Assembly: GCA_020736575.1 (NCBI GenBank)
Contig: JAGPYM010000005.1
Location: 992,001-1,056,000 of the forward strand
Source: Thelonectria olida
Taxonomy: Eukaryota; Ascomycota; Sordariomycetes; Hypocreales; Nectriaceae
Direction: 5' to 3'
DNA: 64,000 nt
The stretch's first letter is position 1; every line of letters begins with the position of its first letter. The notes under the pieces were generated by a model. That model had not been told where the DNA came from and searched no databases. It saw only the letters and a list, made by a program, of their open reading frames with translations. Of this stretch, positions 33,242 to 44,900 are shown piece after piece. The position numbers were made by a program, and so were the translations under genes.

Positions 33242-36200
33242 GTGGCCGCGCTGGCGGAATATTATCACTCGGGCGTGTTTGGTGGAGCGGGTGCAGGACG
33301 CAGGCCGGGTGCCAGTGGACTTGGCGCTGGAAGTGGTGAGGCCGCGGGAATAGCGGACTTCGAGGCCCGGGCAGCAGCAGCAGCGTCTGGTGGAGGAGTG
33401 CCTGGGCTTCAGGTTGGGACAGCGGCGAGTGTTGTTGTCGTTGGTGGTGCGCCGCCGGGAACGCCAGCTTCGGTTCCTGGGACGCCAATTCTGTCAGGCC
33501 CGGCCGCAGGACTGCCGCCGTCACTTATACCTGGCTTTCCGGGTATCACAGCTGGAGGAGTTGGACTCGGAATTGGAGGGAGCCCCGGTCACGTGGGAGG
33601 CGCCCACCTGCATCATCGGCATTCGGTTTTGGGCTCCCCCTCTGCTGGCGTAGGTGCATGGCAGCAGCACCAGCATCAGCACCAGCACCGGCACCAGCAC
33701 CACCAACACCAGCACCCACCGCCGCAGAGGAGACTAACAGTCCCAGTGGGAGTGCCAGGGCATTTGCCAGGGGTAGACCGTGACCTGGACCCTGGAATTA
33801 CTTATGATGTTCCTGTTACTGGCCATCATCTCTCACCCGCAATTGCATCTCAAATCGCTTCCGCAAACGCTCCCGAAGCTGCCGCTGCCGCCGCCGCCGC
33901 TGCCCATGGCTCGCCGTTTACCACAATGGAACAGATTGAGACTCAGGTGAGCGACTTGCGCTACCTGTCGCAGGCGCCAGTGGCCATGAGCCCAGGTGCA
34001 GGTGCCGGAGCGGTTGGAGTCGCCTCAGCAGCCTACGATTCTACACCACAACCCCAGGCGCAAACGAGTCCGGGTTCCGCGTCCGTCGGAGACAATTCCG
34101 CGCAACCGGGCTCGACGACGTCCAATTCCAACAAGAGAAAATCCATCGACGACGGGAGCGCTGCGGGGTCGAAGCAGACGAGGAGCAAGAGGAATCGGGT
34201 GAGTTTGGCCAAGTTCTTTTGCTTCCCTGATCCCATTATCGTGATGACATGGTGGTGTTGACGATGACCGGGAACTGGTGGATATGACCGGAAAGTGATG
34301 GTTATCTGTCCACGTCGATTGACCCTCAGGTTGCGCAGACATGGCGCGGGGTCAGAGATGGAGTGGTGAGATGAGATCAGATCCGATGAGATGAACAATC
34401 ATGGCTGAGATTCGTTTCATCCATTGGTGCTGCTCATCCCAACAGTGGTTACACCACGCCCACTTGAGCTCAACCTCTCAGGTCTCAGTTCATCGCACCA
34501 CCTCTTTCTGATCATCACGTCGCATCTGCATGCCCCTTCACACATTGACTCACTTCCTGTTCTTCTTCGTCTTTTCTCTTTTCGACCGTTCAAGACATGG
34601 CTAACACCTCTTCCCTGACGACAGTATATCTCCATCGCTTGGTGAGTCACCCACTGCTTAGCTACGACCTGCTTTGACGAACAGGTTCTGGCCGTCCTTT
34701 GGTCGAAATCACACATCTAAGCACCGTCGCGCCATGTACTCAACTCTCAATCGCTGATCTCTCTTCTAGTAACGAATGCAAGCGACGCAAAATCAAATGC
34801 AATGGCGAGACCCCATGCCAACGCTGCGGCAACCTAAATCTGGCCTGCCTTTACGCTCCCAACTGTTGCTCAAATAACTTTAAAGATTCGGATGACTTCA
34901 AACAAGTCACCACTCAACTGAGTCGCCTACAAGAGGAGGTTGGCTGGCTCCACCAAACCGTCAAGAATCTTCAGTCCGAGTCCCGTCTTTCTGCCCTCGG
35001 CGACCGAGCTGTACCACTGGGCACCTCAACGGTTGCCCCGTCTCCCTCACAAAGCTCGAGCTCCCTCAACCGCGATGCTCTTCATTCCAAGTATGGTGCT
35101 TTCCGAGGTCCTACTAGCATGGCCTTTAGTCTCGACCTCGCCAATAACACCATTTCAAATATGGGATACAGAGGCATCTCTGACGGCGAAGAAAATGGCA
35201 ATCCGGTCGAGGAAGTGGGCATGCCGTTAGTGAATCGACCCGTTGACCCACTCCTGGACTTTGACAAGGACGAGATGGTTCGACTGTGCCGTCTTCACGA
35301 AGAAGAGATTGGCATCATGTATCCCGTCATCAACGTCCAAACCGTCATTGCTCATGCTAAAGGTCTGACATCGTTCCTAGACACAATTCGACATCAGAAC
35401 CCAATGGAATTGATCAACGATGAAAAGACGATGCAGTTGAAAATCATCATGTGCTGTGCTCTTGTCGTTGAAGAGCATGGACACAGTGAAAAGGCTATGC
35501 GACTGTACGAGAGCATGGAAATGGTGCTAAATAGGAAGCTCATGGCCGAACCTGCAGACGTCTCGACTTTGCCCTTGCTAGCACTTGTCGCGGGCTACCG
35601 ATTTCTCTCCAACGACGAAGTTCTGGCTTGGCGTGTGATGGGTCAAGTTGCACGCTTGTGTCTGGAACTGGGTATTCATCAGAGAATGGGCCTGATGAAG
35701 ATTCAAGATGAGGAGGAGCGGAAGAATGCGCTCAACAGTTTCTGGTCAGCTTACGTCTTGGATCGACGATGGGCTTTTGGGACCGGACTGCCCTATGTTG
35801 TGCAGGATGAAGAGATTGACGTGGAACTCCCATTTCCAGTAAGCAATCGCACTCCAAACATTCTCCCATATCTAACACTTCATAGGAGGAGTATCCATAT
35901 CTTGTGGCCATGATTACCTACTCCCGAATAGGGGCCAAAGTGTGGCGACAAGTGTCCCATTTCGGGCCCGTCTTGGCAAGAGATTTGCGAATCGAGGAGA
36001 TTGAAAACGTAGACCAAGAGATTCTAGGGTGGTATGATGCCGTCCCAGAAGAAGTCAAGGTGCGAAACTGGGACAAGGACAAACACATGACTTTGACGCC
36101 CTCATATAATCTCCAACGACTCAGAATATGGACATATCTACGACTTAATCAGGTGAGATGGTATCCTCATGTACACCGACGTGTGCTAACGTTTCAGATG

Positions 36201-36893
36201 CGAATCTGGCTATATACTCCGGTGCTACATAGTGCAACAAGCATCATGGCGCATCCGGTACAGTCACAACGAGTCGTGGACATTGCCAAAGATACGATCC
36301 GATACCTCAGTCATTTGAACAACACAACGAACCTATATCGACGAGTTCAGGTCTTCTACCACCAATTCTTAACCTCTGCGATAGCCGTTGTTTTCCTCGC
36401 ATCAGTGCATGCACCAGTACGGTTCAGCGGCGCGTGTCGAGAAGAATTTTACCTGGCTCTTGAGCTGGTCAAGGACCTCTCCGCCAAGAGCTGGGCATCC
36501 CAGCGTCTGTGGCGCACGATTCGTTCACTCAAAGACGTGGCACCACGTTTTGGACTTAATCCGGACGAAGACCCCCAATCGACAGCTGCATTAGGGATGA
36601 TTGGACTTGCTCGCGGCCACATGGATCCTACCGGGAGGGACTCATTCCGGAAGCCTTCTCTAGTGGGCCAGCAATCACAAGCCGCGACTCCTGATTCAAT
36701 GGTCCAGAACGGAGTCAGGATCCAGGCGGAGATGTCTCGAATCTTTGAGGGATATGTAGGCCTGAACGGGTTCCAATACGGCAGCAGTGAGGAAGCAATC
36801 GCGGCATCAAATGGAGAGGTTCAGCAGGCCGAGGCGGGAATGTACGCAACACCAGATGGGACGGTGTTTTCGCACTTCAAAGAAATGTATTAA
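33242..36893 (+). CDS. Zn2Cys6 transcription factor with fungal-specific TF domain; start unresolved
   Basis: Exons run to 34198, then 34625-34641 (17 nt), 34770-35838, 35886-36152 and 36198-36893. From 33242 this is 1001 residues, but 33242 is a GTG: the frame is open back to 33158 without any ATG, so a small upstream exon is likely, or the real start is the first internal Met (33927). The N-terminal 300 residues are Gly/Ala/Pro-rich with a His/Gln tract (WQQHQHQHQHRHQHHQHQH). After a basic stretch (KQTRSKRNRYISIA) comes the zinc cluster CNECKRRKIKCNGETPCQRC, then a final Cys six residues on, and a coiled linker (TQLSRLQEEVGWLHQTVKNL). The rest is a Fungal_trans-type domain (CLELGIHQRMGL; NSFWSAYVLDRRWAFGTGLP). 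The first zinc-binding Cys codon is split by an intron. It is a nuclear DNA-binding regulator; its target is unknown, but it lies between a type III PKS and a P450. Confidence 0.85.
33661..33720 (+). repeat. CAG/CAC-type microsatellite inside the Zn2Cys6 gene
   Basis: An imperfect array of CAGCAC/CACCAG units encodes a Gln/His tract in the disordered N-terminal region. Such arrays vary in length between strains. Confidence 0.7.
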
Positions 36894-37232
36894 CGATTTG
36901 GGTTGGGGGAACTGGACTTGTACATAGATGCCGCCTGTATGCAGAGAATAGGCATTACATTGGATTGGTGGCCTCCAGCATGAATTTAATTCTTGAACAT
37001 TTCAGCAAGGGGGTCATATTGACACATTTAGCCATTCAGATCTGGGGTGGCTTACGATGCCTCCATCCTGATTAAATTCACTATGGCGTATTCGTACCTG
37101 AAACGGACGGCTTGTCTGACCGTGTGTCGTACAGCTAAAACGCATACTTCACACTGTCCGACATCTAACACCTTTTGTCTGAGCCTCAATGACTTCATCC
37201 ATACAACCTAGACGCGCACAACACTACCTAAG
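36894..37232. other. Intergenic region, Zn2Cys6 gene to P450
   Basis: These 339 bases contain the 3' UTR of the regulator and the P450 promoter. Nothing specific is recognised. Confidence 0.35.
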
Positions 37233-38790
37233 ATGGCTCTTTTGAGCCTTGACCCGCGAGTAGCCTTATTTCTGTTTGTCGTTGGTGTGACAATCCTTTT
37301 CATCCAATCTCAATCTGCCCCCAAGACCACCCGCAATGGGGAGCCTCTCCGGTTCGTCATGCGCCCTCCTGACCAAACAGATAACTGACGAGGTTGATAG
37401 GAAGCCGCCCAATACTCTCCCCTATGTCGGGAACGGGCTCGTGTTCTTGCAGCCCCGACAACGTCTCTTTGCGTGGTTTGCAAAATGTGAGCGCCTCTTT
37501 AGCTACGAGACGCTGCACATTTCCGTCCCGTCCTTACCGCCAGGCGTCATCATCAGCGACCCGCGAAATCTCGATTTTGTCTTCCGCAACGAGGGTGTCT
37601 TTGAAAAGGGCAATTTCTTCAAGGACAGATCTTGGGACCTGTTTGGTCATGGCATCATCAACGTCGACGGCGAGCTGTGGCGGCTGCAGCGCAAGGCGGG
37701 GCTACGGTTCCTGGCTGCTCCAACGTTGAAGGCCTTGACGAACGTGAAGCTGCCCGAGTACTTGGATCAAGCTATGGTGTTATTGAGGAATGAAGCAAGG
37801 GATGAGCGAATTGTGGATTTGCAGGCAGTGGTACACGAGGTTACCACTCAGCTAATGGGTCGAATGGCGTACAACATGGACATGCATGCCGACGACGCCT
37901 TTACAGTTGCATTCGAGCACGCCTCTGGTGTCACCGCGGAACGATTCCAGAACCCCCTGTGGTTCATCACTGAGGTATTCACGGGCGCCAACTTCCGGCG
38001 ATCTGTGGCCACGGTGAAGGATTACGGCCGACGCATCGTTGCGAGTGCCGTGGCGGACCGCGCGGCTGCAACAGCCAAGAGGTCGGGATCCGATACGCCG
38101 GGGAGTTTGATTCAGTCACTGCTCGATTCCATTGGCGATGAGACGCTTGTTTCTGATGCAGCTTTGAATTACCTCTCAGCCGGTCGTGACACTGTCGCAC
38201 AAGCTCTCACATGGACGCTCTACCTGCTCATGGGGCATCCAAATGTTGCATGCTCGCTTCGCAAATCTGTCGAGGACTTACACAGCCAACTCAACTCATC
38301 CGTTGGCCCCGAGAACCTCACGCCTACCAAACTCCCCTATGCTTTAGCCGTCTTTTACGAATCTCTCCGCCTCTATCCTCCAATCCCCTTTGAAATCAAA
38401 CAGGCCCAGCAAGACACCACTCTTCCCGACGGCACCTTTCTCCCTCGCAGTGCGATTGTCGTTTGGTGCGCCTGGGCCATGAACCGGTCCCATGAGACGT
38501 GGGGTCCTGACGCTGAAGTATTCCGTCCCGAGCGGTGGTTGACGGATGACGGAGCCGTCGCCCAACGATCAGCGGCCGAGTTTCCCGTCTTCAATGGAGG
38601 ACCGCGGATTTGTCTGGGGAAGCGCATGGCCGAATCAGTTGCTGTGCAGGTCTTGGCGAGATTTGTGAACGAGTTTGACTTTAAGCCAGCGTTTGAAGGT
38701 GAGAGGGTGAGCAAGAGCAGTTTGACGCTTCCCATGGAGGGCGGACTCCCAGTCTATGTACACTGCAGGACTTTGCCAGAACAGACGTAA
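37233..38790 (+). CDS. Cytochrome P450, CYP52-like
   Basis: Exons 37233-37351 and 37401-38790 with a 49-nt intron give 502 aa. A frame starting at the Met at 37336 is also open, but the spliced version supplies the expected N-terminal membrane anchor (ALFLFVVGVTILFIQ) and the join GEPLRKPPNTLPYVGNG, so it is preferred. The I helix has AGRDTVAQALTW, where Val replaces the second Thr common in relatives. The K helix is FYESLRLYPPIPFE (ExxR), then VFRPERWL, and the heme loop is FNGGPRICLGKRMA with Cys444 as axial ligand. The AGRDT helix and the heme loop resemble the CYP52/CYP539 group, which hydroxylates alkanes and fatty acids. It is ER-bound and needs a P450 reductase. It follows a Zn2Cys6 gene and lies 8 kb from a type III PKS. 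Confidence 0.93.
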
Positions 38791-38856
38791 AGTGAATGAA
38801 TTATGATACTTTTGGCTTCGCTATCTCTATTTTGAGTGTCTTGGTATCTCATACAA

Positions 38857-40281
38857 TCAGTCAAACGTAATCTTTGACCCAGCAAACGCCACCTTCTCCG
38901 TGTCCTTGGCCTTCTTCTTCGCCTCCCAACTGGGATGCAGCGGTCCCTCGTCGTCCTTTTTCGGAGGCGGTCTCTTCGCCTCCGCATTGTGCGCAGATGC
39001 GCCGCTTCCTTGCCGAGCAAGCGGATTTCGCACACCCTTCTTCCAGGGCGTGCGAGTCTCGGCGTCGCCGCCGTCAACGGCACCGCGCTTCATGTCCCAG
39101 CCCGAGTCGCGACCGCGTTTTGACTTGGCGGGCTGTTGTAGGTGTTTTGCCTTGGCGCCGAACTTCTTCTCCCAGATGGCCTGGCGGGCGCGCTGGCCGC
39201 GACGCTTCTTGGCGGGCTCGACGTCGACGTCGGACGCGGATTCGGAGCCGGATATGTAGCCGCCCATGAGCGATGGTAGGAAGGTCGAGCCGCTGGGGCG
39301 CGCGGATGACGCAGAGGACTTGTCCTTCTTCTTCTTCTTTGCGGGCGGGGGAGATGGCGAGGCGGAGGGTGAGGAGTCTTGTTGGGCGCCGGCCTCTGAG
39401 TCGGAGTCGGAGGCGGCTGCGGAGCCTGAGAGAGAGATGTCGTCAAGATTAGGTGTTTCTTTTCCCTTGAAGGGCGCGAAGCGCTCGTCGTCAAAGTCTT
39501 CCGAGTCGGAGTCGGACTCGTTGCCGAGGAGGTGGTCGTATTTTGAGAACTCTTCCTCCTCGGCGTCTTCTCCTTCGCTATCAGGGGCTTCCGGGATGGC
39601 GGCCTCGTCGTCTGAGAAACCTTCAAAGTCGGTCTCGCCTTGGTCTTCATCTTCCTCTACTGACTCAACAACGTCTTCATTCTCTGCGACATCTGCTTCA
39701 TCATCATTTGCGGCCCCTTCGATCTTGTCTTTTGACTCTGGCTTCTCTTCTTGTTTGCTCTTGCGCAATCGCTTCCCTTTGGCAGGGATGGGGATATCGA
39801 GCATCTGGCAGACTGCCTTGACGGCGCGGTCGACAGCTTGCTTTACAGGGTCGCGGTTGTACAGACCACTAGTGACGTTATGCAGGGCGGCGTGTTCCTC
39901 TTCGGAGAGGTCGGGCTTTGCGAGGCCACGGCGGATCTCTTCGGGGAGGTCGGGGTGTTCAGCTATAGGTTTGATCTTGAGGAGGGAGGAGTACATGTGG
40001 GCGCGCGCGGTCTGGTGGAGGTCGAGCGACTGCAGACGAATGTCAATTAGTAAATTTTCGCAATGATTAAGTTGAGAGGATAGTGTTCGCACCTTGAGAA
40101 CGGTAATTTCGCGATCCAGCCGCTCCTTCTTGTCGAGCGTGATGCCATCGTCGTGAATGCGCTTGCTCAGACGCTGCCGCTCGAAGCCCTTGGCAGTCTT
40201 GAGGGCGCGGGAGATGTCGTCTGAAAGCTTATTGAGCCTGTCCTGGGGACTGATCTCGCCGGAGCGCTTTCGTTTCGGCAT
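38857..40281 (-). CDS. BUD22: BUD22/SRFBP1 family ribosome biogenesis protein
   Basis: Exons 40093-40281 and 38857-40029 with a 63-nt intron give 453 aa. It starts MPKRKRSGEISPQDRLNKL. The helical N-terminal domain includes RLSKRIHDDGI, SLDLHQTARAHMYSSLLK and NRDPVKQAVDRAVKAVCQML. The middle is acidic with Ser/Asp repeats. The C-terminal signature is family-typical: KRRGQRARQAIWEKKFGAKAK and LHPSWEAKKKAKD, ending in GSKITFD. BUD22 acts in the nucleolus in 40S subunit and pre-18S rRNA maturation. Its stop is about 65 bases from that of the convergent P450 gene. It is a housekeeping gene inserted among accessory genes. Confidence 0.9.
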   Translation of the reverse strand: MPKRKRSGEISPQDRLNKLSDDISRALKTAKGFERQRLSKRIHDDGITLDKKERLDREITVLKVRTLSSQLNHCENLLIDIRLQSLDLHQTARAHMYSSLLKIKPIAEHPDLPEEIRRGLAKPDLSEEEHAALHNVTSGLYNRDPVKQAVDRAVKAVCQMLDIPIPAKGKRLRKSKQEEKPESKDKIEGAANDDEADVAENEDVVESVEEDEDQGETDFEGFSDDEAAIPEAPDSEGEDAEEEEFSKYDHLLGNESDSDSEDFDDERFAPFKGKETPNLDDISLSGSAAASDSDSEAGAQQDSSPSASPSPPPAKKKKKDKSSASSARPSGSTFLPSLMGGYISGSESASDVDVEPAKKRRGQRARQAIWEKKFGAKAKHLQQPAKSKRGRDSGWDMKRGAVDGGDAETRTPWKKGVRNPLARQGSGASAHNAEAKRPPPKKDDEGPLHPSWEAKKKAKDTEKVAFAGSKITFD

Positions 40282-40703
40282 TTTGGGTGGTGTGGGGGTT
40301 TTGTAGCTTCGGCTGAGCTCAACTATCGTGATGTTTTGAAAAGTTGACGGCGGACGAAGAAATTCTAGACAGTAACGATAAGAAAGGCCGATTACTGTGT
40401 TGCAGGCAATTTGTGGTGGGTAAGGCACAGTGCGAGACTAGCGACGCACAGAGGTCGGTGTTGAACCTTGTCGAGCCCACTTGGTGATGGTGGGGTGTTG
40501 ACTGATGCGGGGGCTGATATCAACTTGCGTCATCCGCAGGCTCATGTTGAGAGATAGATCCAACTTCTCTCTTACATCTACTTTGCTTGTTTGGTATAGG
40601 AAGAACCTTGGAGTTGTGCTCTTTCGTCGGGGCTCATCGGAGGGTTAGCTAGATTACAACTTGACAACTAACAACTAACATTACTCTTCCGAGTCTCTTC
40701 ACG
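40282..40703. promoter_or_regulatory. Divergent promoter region, BUD22 / SDR
   Basis: These 422 bases separate divergently transcribed genes. No distinct element is recognised. Confidence 0.4.
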
Positions 40704-41958
40704 ATGGCTTCTAACTCTGGGGACTCGAGTCTCGAGGCTGGTTCCCTCTTCAATGTCAACGGTCTAGTGGCCCTAGTTACCGGCGGTGGTTCTGGTGAGT
40801 CGTCAAGTTTCTGTACAGCCTATACCAACATCTAACAACCACATCACAGGCATTGGACTCATGATGACAAGAGCACTGGCTCAGAACGGCGCCAAGGTCT
40901 ACATCGCAGGTCGCCGGCTCGAAGTATTACAGGAAGCTGCTTCCTCGGCCGGCCCCAACGTGATTCCCATCCAGTGTGATGTAACTAGCAAGACCAGCCT
41001 CAAGGAGACGGCCGCATTCATCGAAAAGGACGCCGGCTACTTGAACCTCTTGGTCTGCAATGCAGGCATTGCGGGTCCTCAGGTCAAGCCCGCGACGCCC
41101 GAGACGACGCTCGAGGAATGGGTGAGCCAGCACTGGGCGCACGACTTTGACTCGTACGTGCAGCCGTTTGCCATCAACACGGCAGCCGTCTGGTACACGA
41201 CCATGGCCCTGCTGAAACTTCTCGACAAGGGAAACAAGGCCGGCAACGTCGCGCAGTCCTCGCAGGTGGTGGTTACGAGCTCCATCGGAGGCTTGAACAA
41301 GAAAGCTCCCGGAGGGTTTGCGTACGGGCAGAGCAAGGCGGCGGCGACGTTGGCCACCAAGCAGTTGGCAGTGGCGCTGCCTCAATGGAATATCCGGTGA
41401 GTTTGAATCCCTTCCCTGCTCGACGGACGGAGGCCTCCTCCATCTCGGACTGTTTCCATCAAGGTTATGAGATTTGAGTGATATTCCCACGGCATTGCTC
41501 GGTTATTCGTTGTGGTGGTTTGGCTGACCCGGCGGTGTATCCGATCAATCATGGCAGGGCAAACTGTATTGCGCCAGGGTGTAAGTTGTTTGTGTCATAT
41601 TCCCATTTCATTTGCCGTGTAGTAACCTCGGATATTGGAATTTGGTTTTCTTCTTCACTCTTGGACTGACCTGTGCAAAACGCGTTTGGTTGACGTAGTG
41701 TTCCCGAGCGACATGTCGGCACCCATTGTCAAGCTCTACGGAGGCGGGGAGGGTGCGCCGAGCGGTAGCAGCGCTGGCAATGAGAGCAACAATATCATCA
41801 GCGTGCCTGCAGCGGCCGTTCCGATGCGGCGGTTGGGCGACGAGAAAGACATGGCGGGCACGTTGTTGTATCTCGCGTCCCGAGCGGGCGCCTACACCAA
41901 CGGGGCAGTGGTGACGGTGGATGGAGGCCGGCTCGGCAACTTCCCGGCGGCGTTTTAG
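40704..41958 (+). CDS. Short-chain dehydrogenase/reductase, 3-oxoacyl-reductase-like
   Basis: Exons 40704-40794, 40850-41396, 41558-41580 (23 nt) and 41699-41958 give 306 aa. The Rossmann motif is VTGGGSGIGLMM. NAGIAG, SSIGG with the catalytic Ser, and YGQSKAAA with Tyr-x3-Lys follow. After the short third exon (RANCIAPG) come FPSDMSAPI and the C-terminal signature DMAGTLLYLASRAGAYTNGA and TVDGG. It is a classical NAD(P)(H) oxidoreductase, of the type often labelled rhamnolipid or 3-oxoacyl-ACP reductase-like in fungi; the substrate is unknown. The second and third introns, 161 and 118 nt, are long for this genome. It is a possible tailoring enzyme of the neighbouring type III PKS, by location only. 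Confidence 0.9.
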
Positions 41959-44900
41959 GACCTGGAGGAGCGGCCGAGGGAAAGGGGAGATGTGCGAGAG
42001 AGCCTGTGAGTGGTGAGTGGTAGAGAGAGTGTGTGAGAGGCTGATAGTGGAGTTGAAGTCATCGAGTGGATATCTGATCCGGACATGTAACTGCGGGCTT
42101 TTTTTTTTTTTTCTTCCTTCTTAGCTGCCCAAGACCCCAAGGCCAAGTTTGCAAGGGTCTGTCTGTCAGTCTTTGTAAGACAGCCTCGACACTACAACGT
42201 ATTAGCCGTGACAGACCCCTGAACGAATGCGCCAATCCTGGGTCCGGGGTGAATCAGCGTCGCCTGATGGGCTGGCTGGAATGGTAGGGCTGCGAAGATA
42301 AAATCACTCCATCTGTCGCACATTGAATCCCGACTGTCCAACCAAGCGCCGCGACATGACATGGTGTTGTGTCGATGAGCAGAAACACGGCCAGGGCCAG
42401 GGCAAGGGATAATTGCTAAAGGCGAAAAAAGAGCATCTGTGTGTCCCCTTTTCGGAAGGCCCGTCAGAGGGAGAGCAAAGACACGTTCGACTTGTGTCGT
42501 GTTAGTGTCATGTTGTTCCAGGCCAAGTGTGTGATATTGCACCAATCGACCTCCAAAGTCGGGTGATTTCCTACTCCAGTCTGGGGGAGAGGTTGCTTGA
42601 TTCGTGCTCTTACAGATTCCTCTCCACGGGGGATAATGCCATTGAGGGGAGAAATCAGGAGCTCGGTGAGATTTACGAGGCCTGCCCCAAGATATCCATG
42701 AAAAAGGGTCCGACGTCTCCGGTGAAAGCGACGGTATCCGAGTCTTACCGAACAAGTCGTTCGGTCGACTTCGGTCAAGAGCTCCGAAGGCCTCTTGGGA
42801 CTCGTCGTTCACCTTGTGCTGTTTCTTGTTGAGTTGGTTGAGGCAGATAGAGATGAGATGGGGAACAGACGGACGTATGCACTCCGTACTTTTTAGTCTC
42901 TGATACAATGTGATATATAATATTTCCACGTAAAGACCGGCAACGACGTTGGCGGCGGTCTGAGAGCAAAACAGCACTGCGAGTTAGTCGGCCTGCACGG
43001 CTTACATTAGCTCAGCGTTGGTCTGCCATCTGAAGCAAGTCGAAGCCTCTTCCCCCCAAAGCGTCGATCCAAGAGATTGGGCACAGTCTCTGGCGAAAAG
43101 GGCAGAGGCCCCATGCAGCCGTTATCCACTTCCCTGCAAGATTTTCTGCCTGGGGGACGTCTAAGCCTTGGAGCGTGTTGGTTCCCCCAACGTAGGTCCG
43201 AATACGTTGTTGGATTTGGAAGTTCGAGATGGGACGTGGCCTGGGGTTGGAAATGCCGTGATGGGTTGGGGGTTGGGGTTCACCGTGCCATGTCTCGCTG
43301 TCATCAGTCCTTCTTACCTTCACTCCCTTGCTGGCTGTTGATTCCCCAACTGTCTCACCGTACGGAGGTGTACGGTGAGGGAAGTTTGACCATGGGCACA
43401 GCATAGCATACATGCGAGTTTGATATCATCTCCTCGGTGCTTCTTGCAGGGCCTCTCCACCATCCATCTCGTCTTCCTCCACACACCCCCAAAAGCCACC
43501 GAGCAAATCCCCACCATGGCCCAAGCTTCTTCGAGAGTGGAAGACTTGGGGTTAGGTTGCATCCCATCCCTGAACGCACGCCATATCTTGGTTGGCCCTG
43601 CTGAGGTTTGGCTGCTGGAGACAGCTGCGGCCGGCTAACACGCTATAGGACGCCTGGCTTGCAAGCCGCCGAGGAGCCTAGACGCCGACTACTGCGCGCT
43701 CGCTGTTTCTGCCCGACCAAAAGCCAAAAAGAGCCGAGAGTGACGGCCGAGCCCTGGAGAGAGCGGCTCGTTGGGGCCGTGGCCGCGGAGGGTCTGGACG
43801 CGGGAGGAGGGACTATGAATGCCGTCTGATGGAGCCCGGCTTTGTGTTGTGCGACGCTGACTGGATCTTGGGAGCATGGCGGAGGTTGATTTTTAATTAC
43901 AGACTTGCAGTGCATTTGTTAGTTGGTGTTGTTGACTTGTTGTCCCGAGCAAGCCATGTTGAGCGACGTCATCGTTTCTGCCAGCAGCCTCCCAATCATC
44001 CATGCGGTGCCATGCCGTGTTTTGCACATGGTATTTGCATGATGAGGGTGTGAGTGCGTGTGTGTGCGATGGGTTACATGGGACCGCAGGCCATGTAAGT
44101 CGGTTACTCGACCTGTCTCTCCTCTCCCCTCCTCTTCTCCAACGACATCCATCGTCAATCGAATCCAACACCATGGGCGGAAAAAGAGGGAACCTGGGGT
44201 GAAACCGAAGAAACATGTCCGGGGCTCGAGCACATGGGTTTTCGGGCGCAAAACACGCAATCCCAATCTTGTTCGCCTTGGGTAGTCGGACTTGTACCCC
44301 CAAAATGACGTGTTGCGACCGTGTGAGTGAGCTGTTTGACCAGGCCATAACCGAGGATATTCCCAAGACAATGCTCGAATTTTTGGAGTTGAGAGGCATG
44401 AGCGTTTTTTTTGCTTCTGTGCAGAGCATCTCCGTATTGAGCAGCCAACTTCTCCTGCTCTGTACAGGGGGCATGTGGGTGTGAATCCATCTCAATGGTT
44501 CCTCGTGGTGGACGGGTAACTGGCATGGAACTTCTCCAGGTCCCTGGCGCAAGGGCAGGCATCGTGACCCCAGCAGGTGCTTGCTGCGCGATCGAGCAAC
44601 GTACATGATGGGCTCTGGCGTTGTTGGATGAGTTATTACTGAGCATTTGGCTGATGGTCTCGCCATTGAGCGAACGCCGACTATAGCACACAGTATATAC
44701 CATGCCACAACTACACCACTTACAACACCACTCCAGAATCTTCATCATGCCTCCTCCATCGGCGCCTTTTAGTCCGAGCCGAGCACCGCGCTCGATATTG
44801 CGAGCCGAGCGAGCACCGAGTGGAGCTGGAATGGCAGACGGCCCGCAGTCCTTGAGCCGCCTGTGGAGGCCGACGGATGCTTGATGCTTGCTGTGATCCC

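Noticed and set aside
39266..40066. 266-codon + strand frame opposite BUD22
   Set aside because: Its Ser/Glu repeats are the reverse complement of BUD22's acidic tract.
42192..42977. 261-codon minus-strand frame in the gene desert
   Set aside because: It starts with CTG, shows no domain, no signal peptide and no consistent codon use, and overlaps other equally weak frames.
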